Notes under the pieces: model-generated
The model's input: the letters and a program-made list of their open reading frames with translations, nothing else
Told to the model about the DNA's origin: nothing
Database searches by the model: none
Shown: positions 1-9,900 of the stretch, piece after piece
Layout of the letters: every line of letters starts with the position of its first letter
Numbering within the stretch: position 1 is the stretch's first letter
Program-made: the position numbers and the translations under genes
DNA from: Bacteroidota bacterium
GTDB lineage: Bacteria; Bacteroidota; Bacteroidia; Chitinophagales; Chitinophagaceae
Assembly (NCBI GenBank): GCA_030706685.1
Contig: JAUZOA010000006.1
Location: 52,644 to 116,643 of the forward strand
Reading direction: 5' to 3'
Length of the DNA: 64,000 nt

Positions 1-1241
1 TAATCGAAATGATAATAAATGCCATAACCACCTGCTCTTGGTTTTTCTTCCAATTTGGGGAGCTTACGGATATTACCCCAGTTATCGTCGCATAATAATA
101 GGGTCACATCATCCGGCACCCTCATACCCTTATCGTAATAATCCTGTACTTCTTTATATAATGCCCATAGTTGCGGAGTCCTGGAGGCCGGTTGGTGAGT
201 TACCTCTTCTATGATCTGTCGCTGGTCTTTTACAATTCTTTCCAATAAAGCAGTCGCTGTTCCCTGGGTCATCGGTTTGTCGCCATCGCCGCGCATACCT
301 ACGGTAACAATACTTTCATGTGTACCCATGTTCTGTATACCTTTTCTCCAGAAATCTTTCAATACGGCTTCATTGCTGTCGTAGTCCCATTTTCCTTTAC
401 CATATCGTTTCCATTCCTGCTGAGCTCTTAACATGGGTTCGTGATGAGAAGTGCCCATGACGATACCATATTCATCTGCCAGTTTCGCATCCAGCGTATC
501 ATCATCATTAAAAGCATTGCCCCACATCGCGGGCCAGAGATAATTTCCTTTCAGCCGGAGGATGAGTTCAAACATTTTTTCATATACCAGGTGATTGATG
601 CCTCCGAATTTTTCTTTTGCCCATCCTGAAAAAGCAGGCGCTTCGTCGTTGATAAATATGCCGCGGTATTTTACCCTGGGAGCATCCGTAAGCTTTATAC
701 CGTTCTTTATATAGATGGCTTGTTTCTTTTTTACGGGTACATCTGCCCACCAATACCAGGGTGAGACACCGATCTGCTGTGACAGTTCAGCCACCCCATA
801 AGCGACTCCTCTTCTGTCGCTGCCCGCAATAACCAATGCGTTGGCAATTCCCTTGAAGGGATGGGCGACCGTTTGTATTAAATACGCTTCCCATTTACCT
901 TTTATATTGTCAACACTGATCTTTTTTTGTTTGACAAGCTCCCGTACCAGGGACGATTTTTCCAGGGTACCAATGAGGATAATGTTTTTTCCTGATGCAG
1001 GAAGACTGCTGACGATAGTGGGCTTTTTCCCGGTCACGCTTTCCATATCCTGTTGAAGCCAGGAAGCTGATTTTTGTACCAATACAAAATCGGCCACGTC
1101 GGCATAGATTATCGCATTATCATTTGGGGAGACAATGGCTAAAGAACCCGGCCGGGCTTTATCCGTTATTAATGGTTGTGCCTGCGCTGAAATACCGCAA
1201 TAGACCGCTATAAGAAACGGCAATACAATCCCTTTGTACAT
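1..1241 (-). CDS. GH115 family xylan alpha-1,2-glucuronidase, N-terminal part
   Basis: The reading frame runs from ATG at 1241 to the window edge without a stop, about 413 codons, so the C-terminal half is missing. Residues 1-22 look like a signal peptide ending in a Sec-type AQA site. The middle is typical of GH115: a small alpha/beta N-domain, then the run YRGIFINDEAPAFSGWA followed by LKGNYLWPAMWGNAF and a GTSHHEP segment, which match the conserved start of the catalytic barrel. The family removes (4-O-methyl)glucuronic acid from internal positions of xylan. It is the last visible gene of the minus-strand group with the GH67 enzyme and the dehydrogenase, 107 bases after the latter. Family assignment is from motif memory and is fairly sure; the substrate follows from context. 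Confidence 0.85.
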   Translation of the reverse strand, partial: MYKGIVLPFLIAVYCGISAQAQPLITDKARPGSLAIVSPNDNAIIYADVADFVLVQKSASWLQQDMESVTGKKPTIVSSLPASGKNIILIGTLEKSSLVRELVKQKKISVDNIKGKWEAYLIQTVAHPFKGIANALVIAGSDRRGVAYGVAELSQQIGVSPWYWWADVPVKKKQAIYIKNGIKLTDAPRVKYRGIFINDEAPAFSGWAKEKFGGINHLVYEKMFELILRLKGNYLWPAMWGNAFNDDDTLDAKLADEYGIVMGTSHHEPMLRAQQEWKRYGKGKWDYDSNEAVLKDFWRKGIQNMGTHESIVTVGMRGDGDKPMTQGTATALLERIVKDQRQIIEEVTHQPASRTPQLWALYKEVQDYYDKGMRVPDDVTLLLCDDNWGNIRKLPKLEEKPRAGGYGIYYHFD

Positions 1242-1348
1242 CGTATGTTTTTAGATGTCCTGAAAAATAAATCAATAGCAATTATACAGGCGGCTTGTTT
1301 TAGCAGGGTACAGCGATCGGTCGGTTATGTTTTTATATACCCGGTGAT

Positions 1349-2101
1349 TCAAAATCCTACCGAGTTTCCTCCATCAACAGGTAATACTACACCTGTGATA
1401 TACCTGGCCGCATCAGAAGCCAGGAATAAAGCGGCTTCACCAATATCACGGGGCTTTCCCATATAACCCATCGGTGTTCTTCCAAATACTTTCTGTTTTC
1501 TTTCCGGGTCTTCATTTAATGCTTTTGCTGTCATGTCCGTTTCGATAAACCCCGGCGCAATGGCATTGACCCGAATTCCTTTTGGTGACAATTCCACAGC
1601 CATGGCCCTTGTCATACCATCAATAGCGGTTTTGGAAGCGCTGTAGGCAATGACTTTCGGTAACCCATACTGGGCCGCCATGGAACTGATATGAATAATG
1701 GAACCGCTTCCTCTTTTCAACATATGTTTTACCACTTCCCGTGATATCGCAAATACGGAACACAGGTTGGTAGTGATCACCCGCTGGAATTCTTCATCCG
1801 TTACTTCTATAAATTCTTTTTTCATATTAATACCTGCATTGTTCACCAATGTATCAATTTGGCCAAATTTGCTGATCACCTTTTCAATGAATGCGGGAAT
1901 GCAAGCCAGGTTACTTATATCGCAAATCATCGGGTAACAATACTCGCCTAACTGCTTTTTTGCTTTTTCCAGTTTTTTCTCATCACGGCCCACGATAACG
2001 GTATGAATTTTATTTTGAGTAAATTTTTCGGCAATGGCCAATCCAATTCCTGATCCGCCCCCGGTCACTATGGCCACCTGTTGCTGGTTAGTGTTCTCCA
2101 T
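1349..2101 (-). CDS. SDR-family oxidoreductase, probable D-mannonate oxidoreductase
   Basis: This is a 250-residue classical short-chain dehydrogenase. It has the nucleotide motif TGGGSGIG at residues 13-20, NNAG at 87-90, and catalytic N112, S140, Y153 and K157 (YSASK), then the usual PG turn of the family. FabG, gluconate 5-dehydrogenase and SDR-type fructuronate reductases all share this layout, so sequence alone does not fix the substrate. Its place between two alpha-glucuronidase genes, with mannonate dehydratase (20859-22034) in the same locus, suggests it reduces fructuronate to mannonate, as the SDR enzyme YjmF does in Bacillus. That assignment is inference. A 34-bp perfect palindrome separates it from the upstream GH67 gene. 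Confidence 0.8.
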   Translation of the reverse strand: MENTNQQQVAIVTGGGSGIGLAIAEKFTQNKIHTVIVGRDEKKLEKAKKQLGEYCYPMICDISNLACIPAFIEKVISKFGQIDTLVNNAGINMKKEFIEVTDEEFQRVITTNLCSVFAISREVVKHMLKRGSGSIIHISSMAAQYGLPKVIAYSASKTAIDGMTRAMAVELSPKGIRVNAIAPGFIETDMTAKALNEDPERKQKVFGRTPMGYMGKPRDIGEAALFLASDAARYITGVVLPVDGGNSVGF

Positions 2102-2109
2102 TCGGTTAT

Positions 2110-2131
2110 TTTTAATACTTACAAATTAAAT
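2110..2131. promoter_or_regulatory. AT-rich imperfect palindrome before the SDR gene, shared with xylB
   Basis: The segment TTTAATACTTACAAATTAAA lies just before the dehydrogenase start codon. It matches 13828-13849 before xylB with one missing base and two mismatches. The shared core is flanked by TTTAA and TTAAA. It may be an operator common to the pentose and uronate branches, but it is short and AT-rich, so chance similarity is possible. Confidence 0.3.
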
Positions 2132-2147
2132 CTTTCCTTATCTCAGG

Positions 2148-2181
2148 CTCTTGCTCATCAATAATTATTGATGAGCAAGAG
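2148..2181. terminator. 34-bp perfect palindrome between the GH67 and SDR genes
   Basis: The 17-base arm CTCTTGCTCATCAATAA is followed at once by its exact reverse complement, with no spacer. It lies in the 94-bp gap between the GH67 stop (2196) and the dehydrogenase start (2101), both on the minus strand. The RNA would form a very stable hairpin without a clear T-run on either side. Partial termination or protection of the upstream mRNA is likelier than a full stop of transcription. Confidence 0.6.
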
Positions 2182-2195
2182 AAGGCTATTGTTAT

Positions 2196-4358
2196 TTATA
2201 AATTTCCTCCATTCCCCGGCGCAAAAGGAAATCTTAGTCCTTTATAATATTCTAAGGTATGACCTGGTTTCTCATAACCATCCGGCAGCGGCATTTTTGA
2301 AAATGTCTGAAAATACAAAAGACAAGCGTTTCGCCACCATACAGCTTCTTTTTCCTGGATGGTCAATAACATTTTTACCTGCCGGAATCTTTCTTCATCC
2401 GTCCATCCTTCCATTTTATTCCATGTTTGCTGCATCCATTTAGCTGAATCAACGCCGGAATAATATTGATAGCAAAGCTCGCCCCATAATGTCCTTCCTG
2501 AGCGCATGGTATAATTCCAGGGTACATGATGAAACCATAACAAATATTCATCCGGGCAAGTTTTAAGATTACTCCATGGACCACTGACCGTGGAAGTATA
2601 TTGAGACAGTGCATTGCTTCCGCTGCTTGTTCTGTCAAAACCAATCCCTATGCTATCTGCCCTATGATAATAAACCGGGTTCCAGTCTGCTCTGCCAACA
2701 TTATTAACCCACGGAGCAGGTCCATAATGATTTCCTGTTCCCATGATGTGATGCAGTCCAAGCGGTGTCATGTAATTCACCATTATTTGACGTGATGCGA
2801 GCATTATTTCTTTTACTCCGTCAACAAATGTTTTATTGTTGGTAAAAGTTTGTTTTATCCATTCATCAGCGATCTGCGCTGAAGCGAGGTCATGATCCCA
2901 GGCTAATCTTCCGAATGCATACCAGTTGGCCTGGCCGAAAGGATGCCCTGTCCAGTTTCTTTCATTACCGATATTGGCAACGCCTGCGATTCCGGAAATG
3001 GAATGATTATCTAAAGAACCGTCAATAATTTTAGCTACAGTTGATCCTTTGCCTTTCGCATAGGTATCAGCATCTATACATTCTTTGAACAGCGGAGCTT
3101 CATAAACCAGGTGCGTAGCCTGGCCAAGGTATTCCTGCGTGATCTGGAATTCCATCATCAATGGCGTTTGCGGCATGGAGCCAAACAAGGGATGAAAAGG
3201 TTCTCTCGGTTGAAAATCGATGGGCCCGTTCTTTACCTGTATCAACACATTCTTCCTGAATTGTCCGTCCAATGGTTTGAATTCATCATAAGCCTGTTTA
3301 AACCGGTCAGTCGGTGTTTCATTGCTGTAAACAAATGCCCGCCACATTACGATACCTCCATAGGGGGCGACCGCATCAGCAAGCATGTTCGCGCCATCGG
3401 CATGTGTTCGCTGGTAATTTTGCGGACCGGGTTGCCCTTCTGAATTTGCTTTGACCAAAAAACCGCCGAAATCAGGAATGTATTGGTATATCGTATCCAC
3501 TTTTTTCTTCCACCATTGCTGTACCTCTGCATTTAATGGGTCAGCGGTTTTCAATCCTCCTATTTCAACCGGCGCACTGAATCTCGCGGTGAGATATACT
3601 TTGATACCATAAGGCCTGAACACATTTGCCAGGGCCGCTACTTTTTCTAAAAATGTTTTTGTCAATACCAGGGCATTGGCATTTACATTCGTTAATACCG
3701 ATCCATTGATACCAATGGAAGCATTGGCTCTTGCATAATCTATATACCGCTGGTCAATATAATCGGGTAGAGTATGCCAATTCCAGATGGAAATACCGGC
3801 ATAGCCTCTTTCCACCGACCGGTTGAGATTGTCCCAGTGATCAAGAATACGAAGCTGGATTTTTGGAACACTGATTACAGATAAATGCTGTATGCTTTGA
3901 TGCGTTTGCAGTAAACGTAAAAAATAGAATACGCCATATAGAACTCCCATATCTGTGTTGGCGCTGATTGCAATTATATCCTCTGCATTGCCTTTAGAAG
4001 ACAATTTTAGAGTAGAGATGGCGAACCCTTCTTCACCCAGAGCAGTATAATCTACGCCAATTGTTTCCGGGAAGCCGGAGGTTTTTTTAAAGATGACGAT
4101 AGAATTATTTTTAATTTCTTTTGCTTCGGGAACCTTTTTGGCCAATAGCCCGTCCAGACCGGCAAGCAATTCCTGTCGTGCAGCAATTATTGTTGGAGAA
4201 GAGCCATTAATTACAACGGAACTGATATTATTCCTGTATTGCTGAAGCAAAATAGAATTATCAATTTTATCATAACGCAGCCATAAGCGATAACCATCTT
4301 CGGCAAACAGCCGGGATGCTGTCATCAGCAGTATGAAAAGCGATACAATTTTTCTCAT
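2196..4358 (-). CDS. aguA: GH67 alpha-glucuronidase
   Basis: The 720-residue length and sequence fit GH67. A signal peptide covers about residues 1-19. The N-terminal domain is followed by the barrel with RILDHWDNLNRSVERGYAG, a strong family signature, then the catalytic region FGGFLVKANSEGQPGP, in which E307 sits at the general-acid position. The enzyme releases 4-O-methyl-glucuronate from the ends of xylo-oligosaccharides, while GH115 acts on internal side chains, so the two neighbours are complementary. Only 19 bases separate its start from the stop of the LacI gene upstream, so it is probably co-transcribed with the regulators. The signal peptide suggests a periplasmic enzyme. Confidence 0.93.
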   Translation of the reverse strand: MRKIVSLFILLMTASRLFAEDGYRLWLRYDKIDNSILLQQYRNNISSVVINGSSPTIIAARQELLAGLDGLLAKKVPEAKEIKNNSIVIFKKTSGFPETIGVDYTALGEEGFAISTLKLSSKGNAEDIIAISANTDMGVLYGVFYFLRLLQTHQSIQHLSVISVPKIQLRILDHWDNLNRSVERGYAGISIWNWHTLPDYIDQRYIDYARANASIGINGSVLTNVNANALVLTKTFLEKVAALANVFRPYGIKVYLTARFSAPVEIGGLKTADPLNAEVQQWWKKKVDTIYQYIPDFGGFLVKANSEGQPGPQNYQRTHADGANMLADAVAPYGGIVMWRAFVYSNETPTDRFKQAYDEFKPLDGQFRKNVLIQVKNGPIDFQPREPFHPLFGSMPQTPLMMEFQITQEYLGQATHLVYEAPLFKECIDADTYAKGKGSTVAKIIDGSLDNHSISGIAGVANIGNERNWTGHPFGQANWYAFGRLAWDHDLASAQIADEWIKQTFTNNKTFVDGVKEIMLASRQIMVNYMTPLGLHHIMGTGNHYGPAPWVNNVGRADWNPVYYHRADSIGIGFDRTSSGSNALSQYTSTVSGPWSNLKTCPDEYLLWFHHVPWNYTMRSGRTLWGELCYQYYSGVDSAKWMQQTWNKMEGWTDEERFRQVKMLLTIQEKEAVWWRNACLLYFQTFSKMPLPDGYEKPGHTLEYYKGLRFPFAPGNGGNL

Positions 4359-4377
4359 AACGAAATGAATGCCGGTT

Positions 4378-5415
4378 TTAAAAATGGCTTTGTCTCTTCA
4401 GTGATGATTTCCTTATGATCAGTTCTGAACGTACGACAATGGTATTAGTATGTTTGAGATTTGAAACTCCCCGGAGGTGATTGATAAGGTTGCGGGCGGC
4501 GATCTCTCCCATATCCATACCGGGATAATGGATAGTGGTCAATTGCGGTTCAATAATTTTACTGATAGCGTCATTGTTAAACCCTACAACGGCTATGTCT
4601 TCGGGGATCTTTACGCCATAGTCCTTCAATGTTTGCATACATACAGCCGCGGAGAAATCATTGGTAATAAATGCTCCGTCGGGCAATGGCTTCATCTTTA
4701 ATATCTCCAGCGCAGCCTCGATACCGCATTGTTCACTGAGGTCTTTAATTAACACAAGGTCTTTTTCAAAAGGGATATTGTTATCAAACAAAGCGTCCAT
4801 ATATCCTTTTTGGCGCTGGGCGTACACATTTCTTTTAAGGCTGGCGGTAACCATCACTATCCGTTTACATCCCTGCTCCACCAGGTGTTTAGTGGCCTGG
4901 TAGCCGCATTTATAATTGTCAATGATGACTTTGGTACAATCGCTTTTTTCCTCCACCCTGTCAAAGAAGATGACCGGGATACCCTTTTCTTCGTATGATT
5001 TATAATGCTCCAATCCTTTGGTGTCAAAAGCGAGGGAAGCGATCAGGCCATCCACTCTTTTATGAAATAAGTTAAGGGCATTGGCAGCTTCTTTCTCGTA
5101 GCTTTCGGAAGAGTGGGCGATGATTAAATCGTACCCTGCTTCGGTGGTCACTTTTTCTATACCTGCCAGCACAGAAGTAATAAAGTTACTGTTCAATTCA
5201 TGCACGATGACCCCGATAGTATTTGTTTTTTGTTTGCGAAGGCTGCTGGCGAATGTATTATGCCTGTAACCCAGCTCGCGGGCAGCCTCCTGTATTCTCT
5301 TCCTGGTATTTTTATTAATGGCAGGATTATCCTGCAAACCCCGGCTCACTGTAGCCGAGGAGAGGGCTAATTTTTGTGCGATATCATATATGGTAACTTC
5401 TTTTTTAGGTTTCAT
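4378..5415 (-). CDS. LacI-family transcriptional repressor (downstream copy)
   Basis: An N-terminal LacI helix-turn-helix (ITIYDIA-type helix, then SSATVSRGL) precedes a periplasmic-binding-protein-like sensor domain over about residues 60-340. I place the start at the ATG at 5415 because the open frame further upstream begins at a GTG and adds 24 residues that do not fit the family. That start lies 3 bases from a perfect copy of the operator TGCAATCGGTTGCA, which argues for autoregulation. The protein is a close paralogue of the next upstream LacI gene, from which it is separated by 40 bases. The ligand is probably a xylose- or glucuronate-containing oligosaccharide, judged only from the surrounding locus. 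Confidence 0.9.
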   Translation of the reverse strand: MKPKKEVTIYDIAQKLALSSATVSRGLQDNPAINKNTRKRIQEAARELGYRHNTFASSLRKQKTNTIGVIVHELNSNFITSVLAGIEKVTTEAGYDLIIAHSSESYEKEAANALNLFHKRVDGLIASLAFDTKGLEHYKSYEEKGIPVIFFDRVEEKSDCTKVIIDNYKCGYQATKHLVEQGCKRIVMVTASLKRNVYAQRQKGYMDALFDNNIPFEKDLVLIKDLSEQCGIEAALEILKMKPLPDGAFITNDFSAAVCMQTLKDYGVKIPEDIAVVGFNNDAISKIIEPQLTTIHYPGMDMGEIAARNLINHLRGVSNLKHTNTIVVRSELIIRKSSLKRQSHF

Positions 5416-5417
5416 GT

Positions 5418-5431
5418 TGCAATCGGTTGCA
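5418..5431. promoter_or_regulatory. LacI-type operator before the downstream lacI paralogue
   Basis: TGCAATCGGTTGCA fits the LacI-family pattern TGCAAnCGnTTGCA with a central CG. It lies between the two repressor genes, just 5' of the start codon at 5415. The same 14 bases occur at 6543-6556. Confidence 0.75.
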
Positions 5432-5455
5432 TAAAAATCGCAAAAAAAAACCCAA

Positions 5456-6493
5456 TTACAAACTTTTGTTTTTTGAGGAGGATTCACGGATGATAAGTTC
5501 TGAGCGAAGGATAATGCTGTTGGTAGTTTTTACATTGGAAATACCATTGAGATGATTGATAAGACTGGTGACAGCCGCTTCTCCCATATCATATCCTGAA
5601 TAGTTGACGGTGGTAAGATTGGGCTCTATTATTTTACTGATTGGATCATTGTTAAAACCGGCGAAAGCTATGTCTTCGGGGATGCGGATACCCGCCTCTT
5701 TTAATTTTTTCATGCAATAGACTGCAGCGGCATCATTAGCAGAAAAAACAGCATCCGGTTGTTTGCCGCCCATCTTTAATATGAGTTTCGCTGCCTCGGT
5801 CCCTGCCTCCTCATTGAGCTTGCTGATAAACAAAAGTTTTTCATCAAACTTGATCTTATGATCCTGCAGCGCCTGTTTATACCCTCTTAGTCTGTCGGCA
5901 TAAACATTCCTGAGCAGGTTGCCGCCAATGTGCATGATTCTGCTACAACCGTTGTCAATCAAGTGATTGGTGATGTCATAGGCGGCCCTGAAATTATCAA
6001 TTACCACGCTGGTACTTTCCTTGTGATCATAAATGCGGTCAAAAAAAACAACCGGGATACCCTTCTTAAAAAAAGGTTCAAAATGGGCGATATTTTCAGT
6101 ATCGTAGGCCAGGGAAACCAGTAAACCGTCCACCCTTTTATTGAACATCGTGTGAGCATTCGCTATTTCTTTTTCAGCGCTTTCAAGCGAATGGCTGATG
6201 ATCAGGTTATATCCTGCCCGGTTTGCAACGTCTTCCATTCCTGCCAGGACGGTCGCTACGAAATAGGAGTTAAGCCTATGCACAATAACTCCGAGCGTAT
6301 AGGTCTTTTTGCTACGCAGACTACTGGCAAACATATTGGAGCGGTAGCCTAGTTCCTTTGCTGCCGCAAATATGCGCTTCCGTGTATTTTTGTTAATAGT
6401 GGGATGATTTTTCAAACCCCGGCTGACTGTAGTCGCCGAAATATTAAGATGTTTGGCAATGTCATAGATCGTTATTTCTTTCTCATCTGGCAT
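5456..6493 (-). CDS. LacI-family transcriptional repressor (upstream copy)
   Basis: This protein has the same architecture as the neighbouring LacI: helix-turn-helix at about residues 5-25 (ITIYDIAKHLNISATTVSRGL) and a sugar-sensing domain. The two share long identical stretches, which points to a tandem duplication. I chose the ATG at 6493 because the helix-turn-helix then starts at the usual distance. An ATG at 6526 is possible, and the open frame beyond it begins at a TTG inside the operator. It is transcribed away from susC, from a divergent region holding the second operator, and probably represses both the repressor/GH67 group and the susC group until xylan products appear. Confidence 0.9.
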   Translation of the reverse strand: MPDEKEITIYDIAKHLNISATTVSRGLKNHPTINKNTRKRIFAAAKELGYRSNMFASSLRSKKTYTLGVIVHRLNSYFVATVLAGMEDVANRAGYNLIISHSLESAEKEIANAHTMFNKRVDGLLVSLAYDTENIAHFEPFFKKGIPVVFFDRIYDHKESTSVVIDNFRAAYDITNHLIDNGCSRIMHIGGNLLRNVYADRLRGYKQALQDHKIKFDEKLLFISKLNEEAGTEAAKLILKMGGKQPDAVFSANDAAAVYCMKKLKEAGIRIPEDIAFAGFNNDPISKIIEPNLTTVNYSGYDMGEAAVTSLINHLNGISNVKTTNSIILRSELIIRESSSKNKSL

Positions 6494-6541
6494 ATTTGGG
6501 CTTTCTGGTACAAATAAAGGAAGCATTATTTGAAAAAAAAA

Positions 6542-6557
6542 TTGCAATCGGTTGCAA
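6542..6557. promoter_or_regulatory. LacI-type operator in the lacI/susC divergent region
   Basis: TTGCAATCGGTTGCAA is the same 14-base core as at 5418-5431, with the symmetry extended one base on each side. Its TTG at 6552-6554 could serve as the -33 element of a Bacteroidota promoter towards susC, with TACATTCG at 6576-6583 as an imperfect -7 box. Repressor binding would then block that promoter directly. The operator is clear; the promoter reading is tentative. Confidence 0.75.
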
Positions 6558-6944
6558 TTTTCAAAAAAAACTCTTTACATTCGACTTGCCAATTGCTTCT
6601 CCATGCTTGCCTTAACAATTAAAAGATTTTACTTAAGACCAGTACAACCCATGCTCCTGCAGGGTTTCATTCGATTTTTCTCTTCATTTTTTAATGACTG
6701 GTGCACTTATTTTTTCCCTTTTTTATCGCAGGCTCCGGAGTTGAATTTTCAATTATTGCTGATCAGGCCAGGAAAAACTACCGGCAAAAAGCTTTTGACG
6801 GGTATACCTGTTTATGCGAGATCGGTAAAAATTGAATTACAATGGTGAAAATAATCCGCCCGAATGAAAAACAGGGACTAGCGATAGTCTGTAAAAAAGT
6901 TGGTTGCCAACTTTAAAACTTATAAAACTTTAAAACTGCTGGTT
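6558..6944. other. Long untranslated leader before susC
   Basis: No convincing gene lies in these 387 bases. The one open frame (6552-6848) has no family resemblance and overlaps the putative promoter. Just before susC there is a 19-base inverted repeat, AAAGTTGGTTGCCAACTTT (6896-6914), followed by AAAACTT-type direct repeats up to the start codon. Long leaders before susC genes are common in Bacteroidota and often take part in post-transcriptional control; the hairpin 30 bases before the ATG would fit that. Confidence 0.5.
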
Positions 6945-9900
6945 ATGAAAGCTTCATTAAAAAAGAATTCACTAAGAATTTTCCCGCAGAATCGATCATT
7001 GCAAAAAATCATGATGGTTACGGTTTCCGTTATTGTCATAGTTTGTTTTGCATTGCCCGGTTTTGCGCAAACCATCCGGGTAAAAGGACGTATTATCAAT
7101 GAGAGCGGGCAGCCTGTGCAAAGGGCTTCCGTCACGGTCAAAGGAGGTACGACAGGTACTACCGCCGACGATAATGGAGTCTTTGAGATTAATGCGCCGG
7201 CTAATGGCACACTGATCATTTCTGCGGTAAATTTTAAAATGCAGGAGGTTTCTGTTAACAACAAGCAAACCATTGATGTCACACTTATTTCTTCGGAAAA
7301 AGTAGAAGGGGAAGTAGTTGTAGTCGGTTACGGCACAACCAGGAGAAAAGATGTGACAGGTTCAATCGCTTCCGTACCGGAAGCTACATTGAAAGAAGTT
7401 CCGGCGACGAATGTTGTTTCACAACTTAAAGGCCGTGTAGCTGGTGTTTCGATAGTCAGCAATAGCAGTTCTATCGGGTCTGTACCCCAGATTCGTATCC
7501 GGGGCAACCGAACATTAACTACCAACTCAGGTTCAAGTGATGCGTTAGATGGTCCTTTATTTGTCGTAGATGGAATACCCTACGGAGGATTGAATGATTT
7601 AAATCCCGACGATATTGCCAGCATTGATATTTTGAAAGATGCCTCTGCCACGGCAATATATGGCTCACGTGGTGCGGGCGGCGTTATATTAATTACAACC
7701 AAACGCGGGAAAGTTGGAAAACCAGTAATCACCTACGATGGCTATTATTCAGTTACTTCTATCCTGGATGAATACCAGGTATTTAACGGCCCCGAATATG
7801 CTCAATTCAAGCAGGACGCGGCTATTTATAACAGATCATCACCTACCAGCCCGGGTACTTCATCTTATTTACTTACTCAACCTGAAAAAGACGCCCTGGC
7901 TGCAGGTATATCAACCGATTGGCAAAATTTAATTTTTCAACATGGTCTGACTACCAGTCAACAGTTGGGTGTGCAGGGAGGCACGGACTTGACTCAATAT
8001 TCATTAGGTGCAGGATTTTACAGAGAAACGGGAATTGTTACACATCAAAAATTCGACCGTGCAAACCTGCGTTTAACATTGGATCAAAAAATTGGTAAAA
8101 GAATAAAAGTTGGAGTCAATAGCCTTAATACAGTTAGCTATACAAATAACCCGGGTGGTGGCGGAGTACCAGGAGGTTTGGTTAGATTAACACCACTGGC
8201 AGCTCCTTACAATTCAGATGGGACAGTAAACCTTACTCCTGCCGCCGGTTCCATTGATGCGGCGAACATCAGCCCTTTAACGTTAATAACAAAGTCTGAT
8301 GCTATATTATCAAGAAGCAGGTCATTAAGAACTTTTAATAGTGCCTATGTGGAAATCAGGATTATTGAAGGATTAAGGTACAGGTTTAACGCGGGCTTAA
8401 ATTACAGCCAATCTGTTTTTAATGGTTACTCTGGCCCTCTTACTTATGTTAACAACGCAACAGTACAGTCATCTTCAAATGCATCAGTAAGTAATACTGA
8501 ATTTTGGAATTATGACCTGCAACACCTTTTGTATTATGATAAAGTGATTGCCCAAAAACATCGAATTGGATTTACAGGTTTGTTTGAGGTAACTAAAGAT
8601 CATTCGCAAGGAAGTAATTTTACCGTAACAGGAGTTCCGGCGGATTATATTGGCAGTTACAATTTTGGATTAGCAAGTGGTGCTCCTGTTGCAAATCCCA
8701 ATAATCAATCTTTCAATGAACAAGGGTTGGTTTCTTATATGGGGCGATTAAATTATTCGTATAACAACCGCTATATGCTGACTGCTACAGTAAGACGAGA
8801 TGGTTCTTCAACATTAGCACCGGGTCACCAATGGTTTACTTATCCAGCTATTGGTTTAGGTTGGACAGTTACAGAAGAAAACTTTATGAAGAACGTTTCA
8901 TTTATTTCCAACCTCAAGCTGAGAGGCGGATGGGGAGTTTCAGGTAATAGAAACGTTGGTCCATATCAAACACTTGGTGCATTATCTCCAGGTTATTATA
9001 ATTTCGGAACCACTACTGGCGGTCAACAACTAGCTTATACAGTAACAACATTGGCTGCTACCGATCTGGGCTGGCAGTCTACAGCACAAGTTGATGCCGG
9101 CCTCGAATTCGGTATATTAAAAAACAGGATCACGGGTAGCATCGACTATTACCATCAAAAAACAAAAGATATTTTATTGTCAGTATTGCTTCCTCAAAGT
9201 AATGGCGCCAATTCTACTTTGAAAAATCTGGGCAAAACTGAAAGCAAGGGATTGGAAATCGCGCTTGGTGCCGATATTATTCAAAATAAAGCTGGCTTTA
9301 ACTGGAGTGTAGATCTGACCTATTTCTTTAACAGAGAAAAAATTACACAATTAACGACGCCAGGTGAACTATCTATTCCCGGCAATGGTTGGTTTGTGGG
9401 ACAGCCATTAAGTGTAATATATGATTATAATAAGCTGGGAATATGGCAAACCGACGATTCTACAAAAGGGATCCTGGCACAACAAACTTCACCGGTTCAG
9501 TATCCTGGTCAAATACGTGTGGAAGATGTAAATGGAGACCATAAAATCACGGCTGCAGACAGGAAAATTTTAGGAAACTTCCAGCCCAGCTGGGAGGGCG
9601 GTATTACCAACCGGGTTAGTTATAAAGGTTTTGATCTGTCGGTAGTTGTTTATGCAAGAATGGGAATGAAGGTGGTAGTTCCCTATCTCACCGGTAATTC
9701 TACAGGCAGTGGAGGTTTTGCCTTCTTTAATCAAAGCCGCGTAAACCAGATAAAGGTTAATTATTGGACGCGCAGCAATCCTACCAACGATTTTCCTGCA
9801 CCTGATGCAGGTAGTGCTGTTGCCTACTTTGGTTCTGTTTTGGGTTACCAGGATGGATCATTTATTAAATGCAGAAGCATTAACCTTGGGTATGAAATCC

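Noticed and set aside
5416..5487. N-terminal extension of the downstream LacI protein
   Set aside because: It starts at GTG, covers the operator and lies ahead of a complete helix-turn-helix at the usual start.
6552..6848. 98-residue open frame between lacI and susC
   Set aside because: It begins in the operator/promoter region with a non-ATG start and has no recognisable domain; the region reads as a long leader.
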